A stretch of DNA of 64,000 bases from Symsagittifera roscoffensis (GCF_963678635.1 NC_087068.1:9680027-9744026), one strand, 5' to 3'. Shown: positions 23,175-36,229, numbered from the stretch's first letter. Numbers and translations: made by a program. Notes: generated by a model from the letters alone, not told the origin.

Positions 23175-26100
23175 CTAATCTTTCGTAAATGGCTTGGCTA
23201 AGACCTGTTTGACTATCTCGTCCGTCACTCTGGCAAGTCTCAGAGTGGCTTCCAGATCAATAACTGGGCTCTCTTTTACTTTCTTCTCCTTTAGACAGTG
23301 TCTTACGTGTTCAATTTCATATTTGAATCCCTCGCCAGCTGGATAGATATATTCTGAGATTCTATCTTCAGATAGAGGGAACTAAAACAGATACTAAATA
23401 GGAAAAATAGGGCATAAGGCTGCCTTGGGCGGCTAAGACGCTTTATAATAATGCCATTTCAAAAAATGGATTCGTTCGATGCTGAACTGATCAGGAGCGG
23501 ATCTAGGATTTTCTCGAGGGTGGGGCGGATTTTCAAAAATTTTTCGAAAAATTTGACGACCTTTTTTTTAGGTCGACCAAATTGACTTTCCGAGCTCTCC
23601 TCAAACAATAAAAAGACTTTGTTTTTTGGTAAAATTTGAAAATTTTTAAAAAACAGCTCAAAAAAGCCGTTTTTGGCAGTTTTTTGAAAATTTTGCCAAA
23701 AAAAATCGCGTTTTTTTGGCGCGCGCTCCCTCTCAAAATTAGTATATATTGGCGCCCAAGGCGCCTTTAGAACAATTTTAGGGTCGGTCGGCCAAAAATG
23801 GATTTCTTAAAAAGTACCAAAGGGGTGACCCTTTATGTCGGCAGGGAGTCGAATCCCTGAGGGGTGGGGGAGGCGTCCCCCCCCCCCCTAAATTCGCCCT
23901 GGAAGTGAACAATGTTTCTACAAAATTGAAACGCTCTCAAGCAAAGAAGAGACTAATTTAAAAAAACTTCCACTAGCGCATATTTTTTTCGTAGAGGGGG
24001 ATGTTACATAACATATTAGTTTTAATTTTTCACTTTCAGCCAATCAGAATCAGTGATTGGCACAACAAGCTCGGCAAATTTCTTCAAATTAATGATTGGG
24101 GATAGGGTCGAAAGATCTCAACTTGGTCATTTAGGGGAAAGGATGTTTCTTCGATCCAAAAAAGATGCACTTTCCCCAAAAAAGCACTCTCTCAAAAAAA
24201 ACTAGCGTAAATTGGCAAAAAGTGAACCGCACGAAAAAATAATGCATGTGTATAATCCACAAGAAAAAGTGTTAGCTTCTTTCATAAAAGTGCCTATGCT
24301 ATTAAATATCTACTAAAGAACCATCACTTGCTGCGTTGTGGAGATAGTGTATTTCTAATCGGTACAAAAAACCCCGCCTTCTTTCCCTTGCCCCCACCCC
24401 CCCCCCCCCCCAACATTCGATTTTCAAGTTGCAAAATTAAGTAATAGTTTTAAAAAAGCAATGAAAACTTTCATGATGAAAAAATAAAAAATTCTTTAAA
24501 AACAAACAAGGAATTATCTTAACGCTGAAAGCTAAACGTTATCAAAACTAAAACAAGAGTAGCTGCGCGTAATTTTAGCTCAAATCACTTTTTATCACAT
24601 TCAATATATTCACAATGAGCTCATTATAGTAAGTTATTGGTTGCTGTATTCCTTAAACTTTTTCATTAGAACAGTTGCTCTAAGTTTTCATGAGAACAGT
24701 TACTTTAACTTTTCATTAGAACAGTTCCTCTAAGTTTTCATTAGAACAGTTGCTCTAAGTTGCCATTAAAACAGCTGTGTTAAACTTTTTTTCAACAATT
24801 TCTTGATTTTTTTTATGCAATAAATTTCATTTTTTGTTTGAATGATTTTTATATATTAGAATAATTCCAAATAGCACGTTATTTCCGGAAAAGCTGTTTG
24901 TAAAAAAATGTTTAAGAATTCATCTCTACAGTCTTATTTTATGTTCTTTTATAACATTGTTTGGACATCGTGATCGGGTTTTATAGTATACCGTTACTGG
25001 TACACTGTCTTATTTTTTATTATATTTTAGATAGATTGATAGCTCGAATATTGCGCGAGAGGTTTAAAAATATTTTCACTGGGGAATTCCTAGGACTGAT
25101 GCATTCTCCATATCTTCAGCCGATGTTTCTCAATTAAATGAACTTTTAATGGTAAAAAAAAATAAATTATTCTTTAGAAAAAACAACCGCGGAATTATCT
25201 TAATCATGAGAGTCAAACGCTACCGAAAATAAAATAAATGTACATCAGAACACATAGCTATACGTAATTATAGCCCAAATCAATTTTTATCTCATTCAAA
25301 ATATTCATAATGAGCTCATCATAGTAAATTTTGGGTTGCTCTATTCCTTAAAATTTTTCATTAGAACCGTTGCTTCAACTTTTTCATTCAACCAGCTGCG
25401 TTAAATTTTCATTAAAACAATTTTTTGATTTTTTTGATGCAAAAATGTTTTCATTTTTTTGTTGAATGATTTTTATATATTAGAATGATTCCAAATACCA
25501 CGTTATTTCCGAAATAGCTATGAGTAAGGAAAAAAGTTTGAGAATTCTGTCTGCAGTGAGATTTCCAGTTATTTTATGCTCTTCTATAACATTGTTCAGA
25601 CATCGTGATCGGGTTTCATACTATACTGTTACTGGTACACTGTCTTACTTTTGTTATTCTATTTTACATAGATTGATAGGTCAAGAATTACGCGATAAGT
25701 TTAACAAATAATTTCACAGAGAGATGCTTAAGACTGATGCAGTCTCCATAGCTTCAGCCGATGTTTCTCAATTAAATGAATTTTTAATGGTAAAAAAATA
25801 AACTACTGAAAAAAAACTCGGAATTATCTTAAGCATGCGAGTCAAACGCTACAGAAGATAAAACAAATGTACATCATAACACAGCAATACAAAATTTAGC
25901 TTAAATCAATTTTGATCAGACATTATATTCATAAACGGTACATTATAGTGTTTTATTGACTGCTGTATCCCTTCATCTTTTTCAGTACAACAGTTGCTTC
26001 AACTTTTCATTGAAACAGTTGCTTTAAATTTTTATTATCATATTTTTTGAATTTTTTGATGCAAAAAATTTCATTTTTTGGTTGTATGATTTTCATAGAT

Positions 26101-29100
26101 TGAACTCATTCTAAAATGCACGTTATTTCCGAATTGAACTATTTTTAAGGCCTTTTCTCAAAGGTTATGACGACAGTGAAATTTCAGGTTCATTTTTATT
26201 CTGTTTTATCTTCTGTTATAACATCGTTTGGACATCGTGATAGGGATTTGCACTATACCGTTACTGGTTTATTGTTGTTTTACTGTTATTATTCCGACCA
26301 TTGAAAATTGGGAGGAACTTTGTATTCGGGTGTGTTTTAGTTATTTTTTTCCTTTTTAGATAGATTGATAGGTCAAACAGTGCGTCAGCAGTTCCAGCTA
26401 ATTTTTAAGGGGATCCTCTTTGTGACATATGCAATCTCCTGGTCTTCAGCTTATGTTTCTCAATTAAATGTGGGTTTAGACCAAAAAATCTCATCGACTA
26501 TTTCTAAATCTTTCAATCTAGGGTTACTCTAATTAGTGAGCATGCTATATATTTGTTTAACAGGCAAAAAGAAGAAATACAATCATTAAAATGAATGGAA
26601 CGTTTTTGTTTTATGAAGTCTGAATCATGAACTCTACTGACTTCATACATACTCTCTTGACTTTTAGCGTTAGCGTCCGAGCCACCTTTAGTGATCCATA
26701 CTGTTCCGTCTCGTTTACAAATGACGGTTTCTGACGCTTCAAACTGTTTGCAATATTGATCGATTTTGTCAAATTCAGACTACAGATGAACTTAGCTTTC
26801 ACATCCTATATCATCAATTTTGACACCAAAAGTAATGTAGCTCCGATTTGTCTGGAAGTTCTTAGTGTAAAGGTGACAATATTTCCGTCAAATCTACGGA
26901 TATCCGAACTGCTGGCATTTTAACACACTTATCAAGGTTATCAAGATGCAAAAATTTCATTTTTTGGTTGAATGATTTTCATAGAATGAAATCATTCTAA
27001 AATGCACGTTATTTCCGAATTGAACTATTTTTAAGGCCTTTTCTCAAAGGTTATGACGACAGTGAAATTTCAGGTTCATTTTTATTCTGTTTTATGTTCT
27101 GTTATAACATCGTTTGGACATCGTGATAGGGATTTGCACTATACCGTTACTGGTTTACTGTTGTTTTACTGTTATTATTCCGACCATTGAAAATTGGGAG
27201 GAACTTTGTATTCGGGTGTGTTTTAGTTATTTTTTTCCTTTTTAGATAGATTGATAGGTCAAACAGTGCGTCAGCAGTTCCAGCTAATTTTTAAGGGGAT
27301 CCTCTTTGTGACATATGCAATCTCCTGGTCTTCAGCTAATGTTTCTCAATTAAAGGTGGGTTTAGACCAAAAATTCTCATCGACTGTTTCTAAATCTTTC
27401 AATCTAGGGCTACTCTAATTAGTGAGCATGCTATATATTCGTTTAACAGACAAAAAGAAGAAATACAATCATTAAAATGAATGGAACATTTTTGTTTTAT
27501 AAAGTCTGAATCATGAATTCTACTGACGTCATACATACTATCTTGACTTTTAGCGTCAGCGTCCGAGCCACCTTTAGTGATGCATACTGTTCCGTCTCGT
27601 CTACAAATGATGGTTTCAGACGCTTTAAACTGTTTGCAATATTGGTCGATTTTGTCAAATTCAGACTACAGATGAACTTAGCTTTCACATCCTCTATCAT
27701 CAATTTTGACACCGAAAGTAATGTAGCTCCGATTTGTCTGGAAGTTCTTAACGTAAAGGTGACAATAGTTCCGTCAAATCTACGGATATCCGAACTGCTG
27801 GCATTTTAACACACTTATCAAGGTCCTTCCTAATTTTGATACACTTCGGCATTGATTTTGATACATTGAGCTCCGTTGTCCTATTTTATCAGGCATATGT
27901 TGCAGCCCGTATGTTCCAGCCTCTAGGCGTATTTGTTTCGTCTAAGCTATACTCCAAGACAAACGCTGAGCTGGCTCAAGATGAGTTAAGTGCCCTATAC
28001 AAAAACCGTTCAGTTCTCGGGCGTTAGGAGAATTTTTCTGCGACGCACACAGTCAGCGCTCCTATTGCACATAAAAGAACTGTCTGGCGATGCAGAAGTT
28101 TCCATCGTCAAGTGGTATAAACAACATGTTGATGTTCTCAAAAGTTACGAATATTGGTCTTCGGCGAAGACAGTAAATTGCAATAAATCTTCCGACAAAT
28201 CATAGAGCTTCGGTCGGATCTCATTGTGGTATTGGTATGACTTCTGCTCTTTATTTTTGAAACTCTGATTGATTCGACGAATATGGTATCGCTATGCTCA
28301 ACAATAGTGATTGTTGTAGCCTCGATGGCTTTTGATCCCTGGTCCAGTGTTATTAGCCCGGGGCCGGATAGATAGATTACGCCACTAAAAAGCGTAACTT
28401 TAATGTCGTTTCTAAATTTAACTCGCCTGAATTAATCTCGAATTTTGTTGTTCTATTGTGGGGTCAGTATCCTTCGTCAAGTTAATTAGTTCTTTCAAGG
28501 AAATTTAGCTCTCCTGTTTCAAGGACATTTAGCTCTCCTCTTTCAAGGACATTTAGCTCTCCTCTTTGAAGGACATTTAGCTCTCCTCTTTGAAGGACAT
28601 TTAGCTCTCCTCTTTGAAGGAAATTGAGCCCTCCCGCTTCTTCGTGCTATTTGATCTTAGCTCATTGTAGCCTTTTTTGAGTCAATCCATCCTGCTCAGC
28701 TAGCTATTCAGGATGAATTAGTTTCCGGAGCAGAGCAGAGAAGTAAGCACCTTGAATCGAGTGAGAAATCAAAACATCAGTTCTTCGTCGATGGTCATGA
28801 CAACACGCAACAATTTCGTATTGTAGAATGGAAGAACGTCGCATGGTGGAATTGCTGTGTTAAATGATGGTCCTTGTCTTTCTGGTTTCTCTAACTGCGT
28901 CAAAAACTGCCACCAGCGATTCAGGAACGAGAGAAATTGGATGTCTCTGGTCCGAAGGCTTGAGTTCTTGGATGATCTTGGAATTGAATTCAGAATTTTC
29001 GTTTTAACTGCAAGGGGAGCAGCTTTGTAGCTGGTTATCTGCATGGATTGCAGTGAAAAAGGATGCTATCTTGGCATAGTTGGATCTCTTAGGATATAGA

Positions 29101-32100
29101 AATTTCTTATTATTGCATCGAACTACGCTTGAAACTTTCTGCCGTTCGTATTCTAGTAGTCAGAGTTTATTCTTGAGTTGAGTTGACTTCCGCTATTTTG
29201 TTACAAATGGCAAAGATATTATCGTTTTCTTTAGCTTCGATTTCTGAGACATAGCATGTTAAGGCCATCGAAAATTGGTCGAGCGACTCAATTTTCTTTG
29301 CGTTGACTCTAGCGTGATCCTGGCGCGAGCCGCATATTCCCATTATTCCTCAAATGATTGAGTTTCCTATGACGATGCTCGAACCGAAAAGGACAATGCC
29401 GGCTATGGCAGCTGCTGTTACAACTGGAACTCCTCTACGGGTAAGTTCTGATTCAGTCGAGTTTTTTCTTTAACATAACATGAAGTCGGATTTGTACTCG
29501 AACATGCTGATCATCTCTCTATGCTAATTGAAGATCGTCTTCTATCGATCTACCAACCAATTGATGATGAAAAGAACGGTTTTGTGTATTAAAAATTTTG
29601 AAAAAAAGTTTAGCGTTCACTCCATTTACGGTGTTATCGATTGCTCAAAAGTTGGTCAAGGAATTGCCTGCCCTCCGTCTTCAAAAGTTGTATTTCGTGA
29701 ACGTCACTACAAATTTGACATCGAAAAATTTCTCGACAAAAAAATTTATATTCTTTGTGAGATAAAAAACGGGAAAGGCAGAATTTTCAGGTAACAATAA
29801 GATTGGATATATTTGCCCAGATAGAAAAAAAATCTCATCATTGATAGTACCCGGGTGGTCTTTAGCAAACCAGAATGGCTTTTAGTGACTACTAAATTCT
29901 ACGAAAGGAAAGATAATGTTAAGTCGAATTGGTATATCCTCGACGTCAGCAATGCTGTCGAAAAACTTGTAATATTGACTGTTGTGGTATTACGTTAACC
30001 CTGCTGGTTATTCCCGTTTCCCATTCTTTATATATCTCGGTCATTGGATAATGGAACTCATCGGTTTCTTCTTTTAGACGAATTACTTCGGTGACTTGGA
30101 TTAGCTTTCCAATAAACAGAAACAACATTTCAATCAACGTGTTTAAGTTTTCAGAGAAGACGGGAGACTATTATTTCGTATGTTCCAGAAAGCCTTGAAC
30201 ATCTTAAATTGTCATACTTTAATATTATGAATTGTTATATTATAATATTATCAAGAACATCTTAAAATTAAAAAATGAATGTGATATTTCAACTTCAGAT
30301 TTCTCGTTGAATCTTAAATTTTTCCCGGTCGAACCATGCTTTTACTGGCTAGCTTAATTGTTTGAATTATGAATTGTTAATTATGAAAGTTCTCTAAATC
30401 GATCTAATTATAATTGCAAAAAAAGTGATTGACTTATTACAAAAGAGTTCATGAGAATAATCGTGTCGGAGTTAGAAATCATCATTTTAGTTGGTCTGAA
30501 CTCATTTATCCCCCAAAAAGTCCTGTTGTTTTTACAATATGACCACTAAAATCATACTATATGCCAAAATTACATGAAACGGAGACGTAAAACTTAAAAA
30601 TTTTCTATTTAGGAGACACATGAAAAGCGTCAAAATTATACACCAACCGAATGCAGGGTTGGCTGAGTGTCTCCTTTCTTGAACAGGAGATACTCGGTGG
30701 CACAGTGGAAGAAAGGGGGTGAGATTTCAATGTAGCCCTGGGTGCCACAGATCACAGCTGAGTTGGGTCTATGGCACGTGATGGAGGTAGACAGACTGGC
30801 AGATCTTCCGCCTTCGTATTTGAGGATGACCGCCAAATCTGAAATGCATGAGAACTTTAGATAGACCAGCTGCGGCAAAATGGATGACATCTCTCTCGCC
30901 CGCGGAAGAAAATCCCAAGGTTTAATGGTGGGAGCTGAACCAGAGGCTATTAAAAAAAGAACTTCAGATACTCAATTAAATGGAAAATCAAAGTGTTATT
31001 GAAAGTTCCAGAAAGTCAAAAATACCAACTTTAAAAAGTTTTTAATCGCTAATTTGAATTAAATTAATATTTGTTATGACCGCCGCGTATATTATGCATG
31101 AAAAAAAATTGGACCACTTTTCTCGATACTGAAAGAACCTGTCTGCATTTTCTTTTACAGTCTAAATCACGGCTGAAATGGCTTCGACATTGCCACCTAC
31201 TTTCAATCTCGGTCGCCGCTGCTTTTGTGTTCCTTAATTTGCTTTAAGCATTAACAACAAACCAAAAAAAATTCAGCAGTTTCAATCAATCGTTTTGAAG
31301 CTAAAATCGGATGTCAAAAAACCAAAAATCTATACGTAGAAAAACATATAAAAAAAAACACTCTAAAGACTCCATCTACTAGTATTGTCCTTAAACCTAC
31401 TTAAAAACGTACGGAAAAAATGGTTTACATGCAATGATACACAAAAAAGTCAATGCGGCGATTCACGTCACTTGCTATAAAAACAAAAGCCAAGCATTGT
31501 AAGCTAGCGATTTGAAAGTGATACGTAAGTCATTAAGTTTGGAAATATGAAAATTTCAATTGGAAAACAAACAGACGAAGAACAGAACCACTATAGCATT
31601 AAACAAGCTTTTAGTTGACCGTGCAGTAACTAAGCCGACAACACGGGCTGAGACGCCCATTGATCCTAGAACAAAAATGCCAAAAGAATTTGACACCATA
31701 AAAATGTCGAGCGATTAAGTTGATTGAAATTAAAATTTTGATAGTTCAATCGACCTAAGTTGTTTAAAACAATTAAGACCATTTTTTCTCTTCAAACGGA
31801 TAAAAATATGGTTCACTGATCCGACAAAACATAGGCCAAAATCAATTAAGCCGAAAAAAATTTCTAAGCGAAACAAATACAAAAAGAAGAAAAACATACC
31901 GGCCAGGTTTATAAATTTAGGAGCTATAGGAGTAAACAACGACATATATAAACTGAAAAATGCTTACAACGCAAAAAATCTGTGGTGGCAACTCAGCCAA
32001 CAAAAGCCGACAAACGATAGTCCGACAATTCAATTTTTCCCGAAAAAAAATCAATTTTATACACGAAAAAAGGTCCGGCCGCGACTCGAACCCCAGACCA

Positions 32101-35100
32101 TAGGGTAAAAAGGCAACTGCATTACCCCCAGACCAAGTCTGCACAGGACTGTAAGCTGCTAAGATTCGATAATACAGCCACATTAATTAGTTACAAAAAT
32201 GTAAGAAAAGTTATTTACGGAAAAAGTCTAAGTCCCGATTATAAATGCGATACAAAATTATAAAAGTCTAAATGCGATAAAACAGTAACATTTAAAAAAA
32301 TGAACACAGAGGCGAACCGGAGTTTGGCACTATTTGGGATACAACACATACAGAAAAAAAACATAAAAACTCGATAACAAAGAAAATTGTTGAGAAAAAA
32401 CTAAATGCACCAAAATTTTCGTATGTCTCGATAAAAAAAACTAGCGGCCCAGCTACAGCTGGAGGTACTTGGTTGATATTTTCTGAATTTGTTTTACTGA
32501 TGCGGCACCAATAAAAACCCAACCCCATACATCTTGAAACAACCTGTTTTTATCAAACAGAAACTCTAGGCAAACAAGCCAAGCAAAATAGTTGAATTTT
32601 ATATGAGCAAGGGAATAAAAGTTACAAAGCGGAAACAAGGTCGACAAACTTTGAGCAGACACTAAATGAGCAGAAAAAAAAACTGATTTTATAAAAAACT
32701 TTTAAAAAATAAAAAGACCCCCCTCCCCCCGAAATGACAATGAAAAACATTTGCAACTGCCGTGATACTTGCTTACATCACAAGAAAAATCCGTGATGTG
32801 GCAACTAAGCCGACAAAATTTGAGCAGATAAACGAAAGTTCGAAAAATAAAAATTTTACCGCAAAAAAATATCAATTGCAAACATAATGAAATAAGAAAA
32901 AGTCCGGCCGGGATTCGAACCACTGAACATAGGATGCTAAGGCGAGGGTGCTACCTCTAGTACAAGTGCGAAGGAACCTTGAAGTTGTTAAGATTCAATA
33001 GTAAAGCAAGTTGAAAATTTGTAAAAGTTATTTTCCGGGAAAAAAGTCTAGTTCTTGATTACAAGACACTTTTTTCGCAAGTGTAATCAACTGCAATGAT
33101 ATAACACGCACCTTTATCTACAGTCTCCGATAAGCGACTAGACACTGATTGGATCTCATTGGGAAATTCTTCGTAGAGGAAGTCGACTAGATTCAAACAG
33201 TATACTCCGATGTCGAACCAGGCACTGCCTCCCAGGTGCTCTTTAACCATCCTCTCCGTTGGAGTGGGCACGTGGAAGTGTGCATGCACCTGATTCACAG
33301 TTCCTGAACACGTTGAGAATAGTTAAAGTACCACTCAAATCAGTTAATTTATGAGATTTTTTATTTGACTAACGGGAACTGCTAATGAACTATTAACCGG
33401 GAGGTATATAAGCCAGCCAAAAATACGTAAAATGTTATATAATAGTTATGTAACAATTATGTAACAGTTACGAAAAATATGCAAATTCTATCCATATGAT
33501 GTAAATTTTCGGCTTATAAACACCGCGCACTTTCGGTAGTTTTGTACTTACGCTGGTTTATTTACAATCATTAACCGATCATAAATCTCGCTGTTTACAG
33601 ACTTAGATAATAAAACTTAAGGAAACATTTCCCCGAAATTGAGAAAATTTTCAAAGTTTTGTTCTGGAATCCAATTCAAGGTTGAACATTATTTTGACGC
33701 GTAGATTTTTTTTGTAAATTCTGAATTAGATTAATTTGGCGAACAACGTTACAATGAGATCAGTAAGCTTTGATACGTAAAATAGTGAATCTTTAAATAA
33801 GTCTTGAAAGCAAAAAATTCGCCGGCACCTGTTTTTCTCGACACTGAGACAATTCTTTTCCAAATATCTTCGTTGGTTTTCAGAAAACTTTGCATAATTT
33901 ACAAAAAAAACGCGCGCATATTTTCGACATGACTTTGTATTGGTCCTTTTCTTCCTGAATAATTGTGAGTAACACAACTCAAAAATTTATTAACGAGTAT
34001 CTATGATTTGTCTAACCTATATCTCCATTGGACACGTGTTTCTTCACACTCTGGTACACGGGGAAGAATCTGGACCAGAAACCCTCCATGAAGAACAGTC
34101 CCTTCTCTCTGGCTAGTCGAACCAACTCCTCAGTGTGAGACAACTTCATTGTCAGTGGCTTCTCACACAGCACATTTTTATTCGCCTCCAAATATAGTTT
34201 GCACAGTTCGAAGTGTTGAGGGTGTAGAGAAGACACGTACACAATCTCTACCTTCAAACAAACAAAAAATTTCAGCATACCAGAAAAACTTGATTTATTC
34301 TCTTATGCAGATGATAAACATTTGACTTTTGTCAACTAAACTGTTATAAACTGCAAAATTCAATGAACCGTGCCTATTACTTGAGTTCAAGGTTGAAACT
34401 TCCAGGCAAGAACTTCCATTAGCAAAACATTGCATCTACTTCAAAACTAATGGCACTTTTCCGTGGTATCTTACTCCACGGACTGCTGTTATGTTTCTCA
34501 TTTTTCGAGCGAATCATTTTTCTGATGAAATATCTAAATCACAGTTTAATGGCTATAAATTTTCACCACTGCGTGAAGCTTCATTGGGAAAGATATACTC
34601 TTACTTCCGCATCCTGAGCCAGTTCGGCGTAGCTCCCATACGCTCTCTCGAACCCATGTCTCTTCGCAAACTCTTCTGCCTTAGTTTTATCTCTAGCAGC
34701 CACTGCCACTTTCCTGTGAGTTCCTAAAATCAAACACAGAAAATGCTTTACATCACTTGGGAAAATTAAGTAAAAATAAGTAAATAACTTGAGAAAATTA
34801 AGTCTAAATTTCTTATCCATCACACGAAATTTGAAAAGAAAAAACAGTCGAAAGCCTTCTCAATTTCTTTATCATTTTATCTAAATTTCCTGTATTTTTA
34901 AGACAACTGAATTTGGTTTAAAAAATACCTTTCGGTAAAAAAAAAAACAATTTCAGACCAAATTTTCTTCACATTGCGAAAACTTTTAATTTATGAATAT
35001 TTAAATGCGAGATAAAGCTGAAAAAGCTTTAATGTGATACCCCAGTCGACCTCCGACTGAAGCACTCAAAATCGGCCAAAAAAAATCGAGCCTAAGTTTT

Positions 35101-36227
35101 CGCCAGTCACTTCGCAACGTGGCCAGAGAACAATAACGATTAGAAGAACAACAATTGTACTAATTTCTGTTTATTTTCCATAAATTAAGCAGAAAATAAT
35201 TGCTACGTCTTCAACAACATATTTTCAAATCCGAAAAATGTGAGCAATGCATAAAATCATTACATTCAAAAGAAAAAAGAAAAAGCGAAGGCTATTAAAC
35301 AAAATGCAAGAAAATTAATCAACAACCAACAATAATTTTACAGCATTTTAAAAAAACTTCGCATAATGGATAAATACAAATCATGCCTCAATTTTGCTTG
35401 AAAGTCAGCGATCATCACAAAGCCATAAAACGATAATAACTAAAGTGACCAACAATTGATTGAAAATTCTGTGAGTTGAAAATTCAAAATAAGAAACAAA
35501 TAATTTTTTTTGGGAGTTAGACTTATTTTTTTTATCCACGCAGAGAAAAGGACTAAAACTATGCTTAGAAAACTATCACTAGCTCCTATTGACTAAAGTT
35601 ACGTGCAATATGAATCATTAAACGAAAACATTTTTTTCCAGATTTATTTACGGGGAAAGCGCTAGAAGGTGCTTAAAATCGTCTCTTGCTATTAATTACA
35701 CTTTCACTACAGTTTTTGTTGCACAATTTTTTGCAAAAGAAAGATAACAGAAATTGAACACAAATGTTGAGCACAAATTATGCTACTTGACTAAAAAAAC
35801 TGTGATCTCGTCTTAAATTATTCGCGTTTCTGTGATTAAATACTTTTTTTCTCGACAATGGGGGAAAAAGCAGCTCTGCAGACGAATGAAGGATCCTTGA
35901 AATTATACCCCACTCGATGTAATTGAAAGTTCAGTTGTGGTACCTAATTTTTGGAGAAAAGAAAATACTTAAATGTAGCTGAGCTGGTGCGGATTTAGGG
36001 GGGGGGGGGGGTGTTGTGGGGGGATTCGATTTTATCCTTCGAGAAAGAGAAAATCTTAGATCCGCCGGTGTAGCTCAGGGTTCTTAACCACTTTCAGTGG
36101 TCTGATCAATCAAAACCATATCCATACCTTCACTCTCTGAGGTGACTTTGTCCATGGCGATTGAAAAGTCGTTGGCTATTTTGCCAGCGCAACAGAAGCC
36201 CCATCTTACTGCCTGTGAATCACTCAT
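23175..36227 (-). CDS. DHDH: Trans-1,2-dihydrobenzene-1,2-diol dehydrogenase (dimeric dihydrodiol dehydrogenase), six exons
   Basis: Exons in order: 36227-36128, 34723-34605, 34251-34017, 33303-33112, 30838-about 30648, 23381-23175 (stop TAG). Phases agree throughout (1, 0, 1, 1, 0), giving about 347 aa; the human protein has 334. The family (Gfo/Idh/MocA) uses NADP to oxidise trans-dihydrodiols and some sugars in the cytosol. Visible landmarks: N-terminal Rossmann segment [31 protein letters not shown] and [19 protein letters not shown]; the EKP motif with Lys104 (VLCEKPLT); [20 protein letters not shown] with Asp182 and Tyr186 at the catalytic acid/base position; and C-terminal [15 protein letters not shown]. 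The last intron (about 7.3 kb) is full of repeats. The donor of exon 5 is ambiguous: TCG|GTTGGT or GGT|GTATAA, both phase 0 and differing by two codons. The ATG follows a TTCAG site. Confidence 0.93.
23490..23900 (+). repeat. Foldback element FB1, copy 3
   Basis: Starts GGAGCGGATCTAGGATTTTC and ends TAAATTCGCCCTGG, so the two ends are imperfect inverted repeats. It shares AGGTCGACCAAATTGA, GGCGCGCGCTCCC and GGCGCCCAAGGCGCC with the copy at 485. Located in the last DHDH intron. Confidence 0.75.
24480..26060 (+). repeat. Tandem repeat, units of about 630-680 bp
   Basis: Recurring blocks GGAATTATCTTAA...GTCAAACGCTA start near 24,510, 25,193 and 25,820. Each unit also holds the string TTCATTAGAACAGTTGC (repeated several times inside unit 1), GAATGATTTTTATATATTAGAAT, ACATCGTGATCGGG and TCTCAATTAAATGAA in the same order. 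Units have diverged noticeably, so the array is old. It lies in the last DHDH intron. Confidence 0.8.
26060..27824. repeat. Tandem duplication of about 886 bp
   Basis: Copy 1 (about 26,060-26,938) and copy 2 (about 26,945-27,824) match closely from TTTCATTTTTTGGTTG to CACTTATCAAGGT. Copy 2 keeps an open plus frame of 98 codons (27,513-27,809); in copy 1 one AGA codon of that frame is TGA. The opposite strand is also open for about 100 codons, so the coding strand is unclear. The left part overlaps the preceding array, showing the repeat grew by nested duplications. Confidence 0.85.
27826..30145 (-). pseudogene. Decayed glycoprotein-like (retroviral/viral envelope-type?) coding remnant
   Basis: On the minus strand several broken frames line up in an order reminiscent of a class I fusion glycoprotein. 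About 30,145-29,946 begins with a hydrophobic stretch. At 29,440-29,360 a dibasic pair (RR) is followed by roughly 20 small or hydrophobic residues, like a cleavage site with fusion peptide. Further on come helical segments, and at about 28,390-28,166 an open segment with a YLSGPGL-type glycine turn. Multiple stops and frameshifts interrupt it, so it is non-functional. An 88-codon plus frame at 29,528-29,794 overlaps it and may be the true reading there instead. No LTRs, gag or pol were seen. It lies inside the last DHDH intron, in gene orientation. Assignment is tentative. Confidence 0.3.
28491..28631. repeat. 24-bp minisatellite, about six units
   Basis: Tandem units of CTTTCAAGGACATTTAGCTCTCCT with slow drift (TTTCAAGG to TTTGAAGG, ACATTTAG to AAATTGAG). 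There are no spacers between units, so it is not a CRISPR-like structure. The minus strand reads as an eight-residue repeat. Confidence 0.92.
30150..30640. other. DHDH intron 5, near its 5' end, nothing seen
   Basis: AT-rich DNA with no gene or repeat unit recognised. Confidence 0.4.
32071..32165 (-). repeat. tRNA-like SINE family S2, copy 1
   Basis: On the minus strand TTGGTCTGGGGGTAATGCAG (A-box-like) is followed about 30 bp later by GGGGTTCGAGTCGCGGCC (B-box-like). Related copies are at about 32,888-32,985 and 61,628-61,720. No anticodon arm that would make a functional tRNA is apparent. Confidence 0.65.
32888..32985 (-). repeat. tRNA-like SINE family S2, copy 2
   Basis: Contains GGTTCGAATCCCGGCCGG on the minus strand, an exact B-box, with a degenerate A-box region (CTTGTACTAGAGGTAGCAC) about 40 bp upstream. 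It is followed on the plus strand by the GGGAAAAAAGTCTAGTTC core at about 33,038. Confidence 0.6.
33304..34016. other. DHDH intron 3, nothing identified
   Basis: AT-rich intron of 713 bp; the minus-strand frame at 33,726-33,977 has no recognisable motif. Confidence 0.5.
34724..36127. other. DHDH intron 1, with one short foldback element
   Basis: About 1.4 kb, AT-rich. The only structure seen is the FB1-related poly-G foldback at 35,985-36,068. Confidence 0.5.
35985..36068. repeat. Short FB1-type foldback with poly-G
   Basis: GGTGCGGATTTAGGG and a run of about 16 G (one T-interrupted) at the left are mirrored by GAAAATCTTAGATCCGCC at the right. It looks like an internally deleted FB1 element, keeping mainly the inverted ends. 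Confidence 0.65.
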
Positions 36228-36229
36228 GA

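Larger units (their letters stand above)
30840..33110. other. DHDH intron 4, repeat-derived
   Basis: About 2.3 kb between exons 4 and 5. It contains two tRNA-like repeats of family S2 (listed separately), the CAGAGGCGAA motif at about 32,305, and at its 5' edge a GGGAAAAAAGTCTAGTTC core close to the exon 4 donor. No coding content is evident. Confidence 0.55.

Noticed and set aside
28491-28631. Possible CRISPR-like array
   Set aside because: Six 24-bp units are directly contiguous with no spacers, in a eukaryotic intron; it is a minisatellite.
33726-33977. 83-codon minus-strand frame inside DHDH
   Set aside because: It lies wholly in intron 3; the flanking exons join in phase without it and it has no motif.
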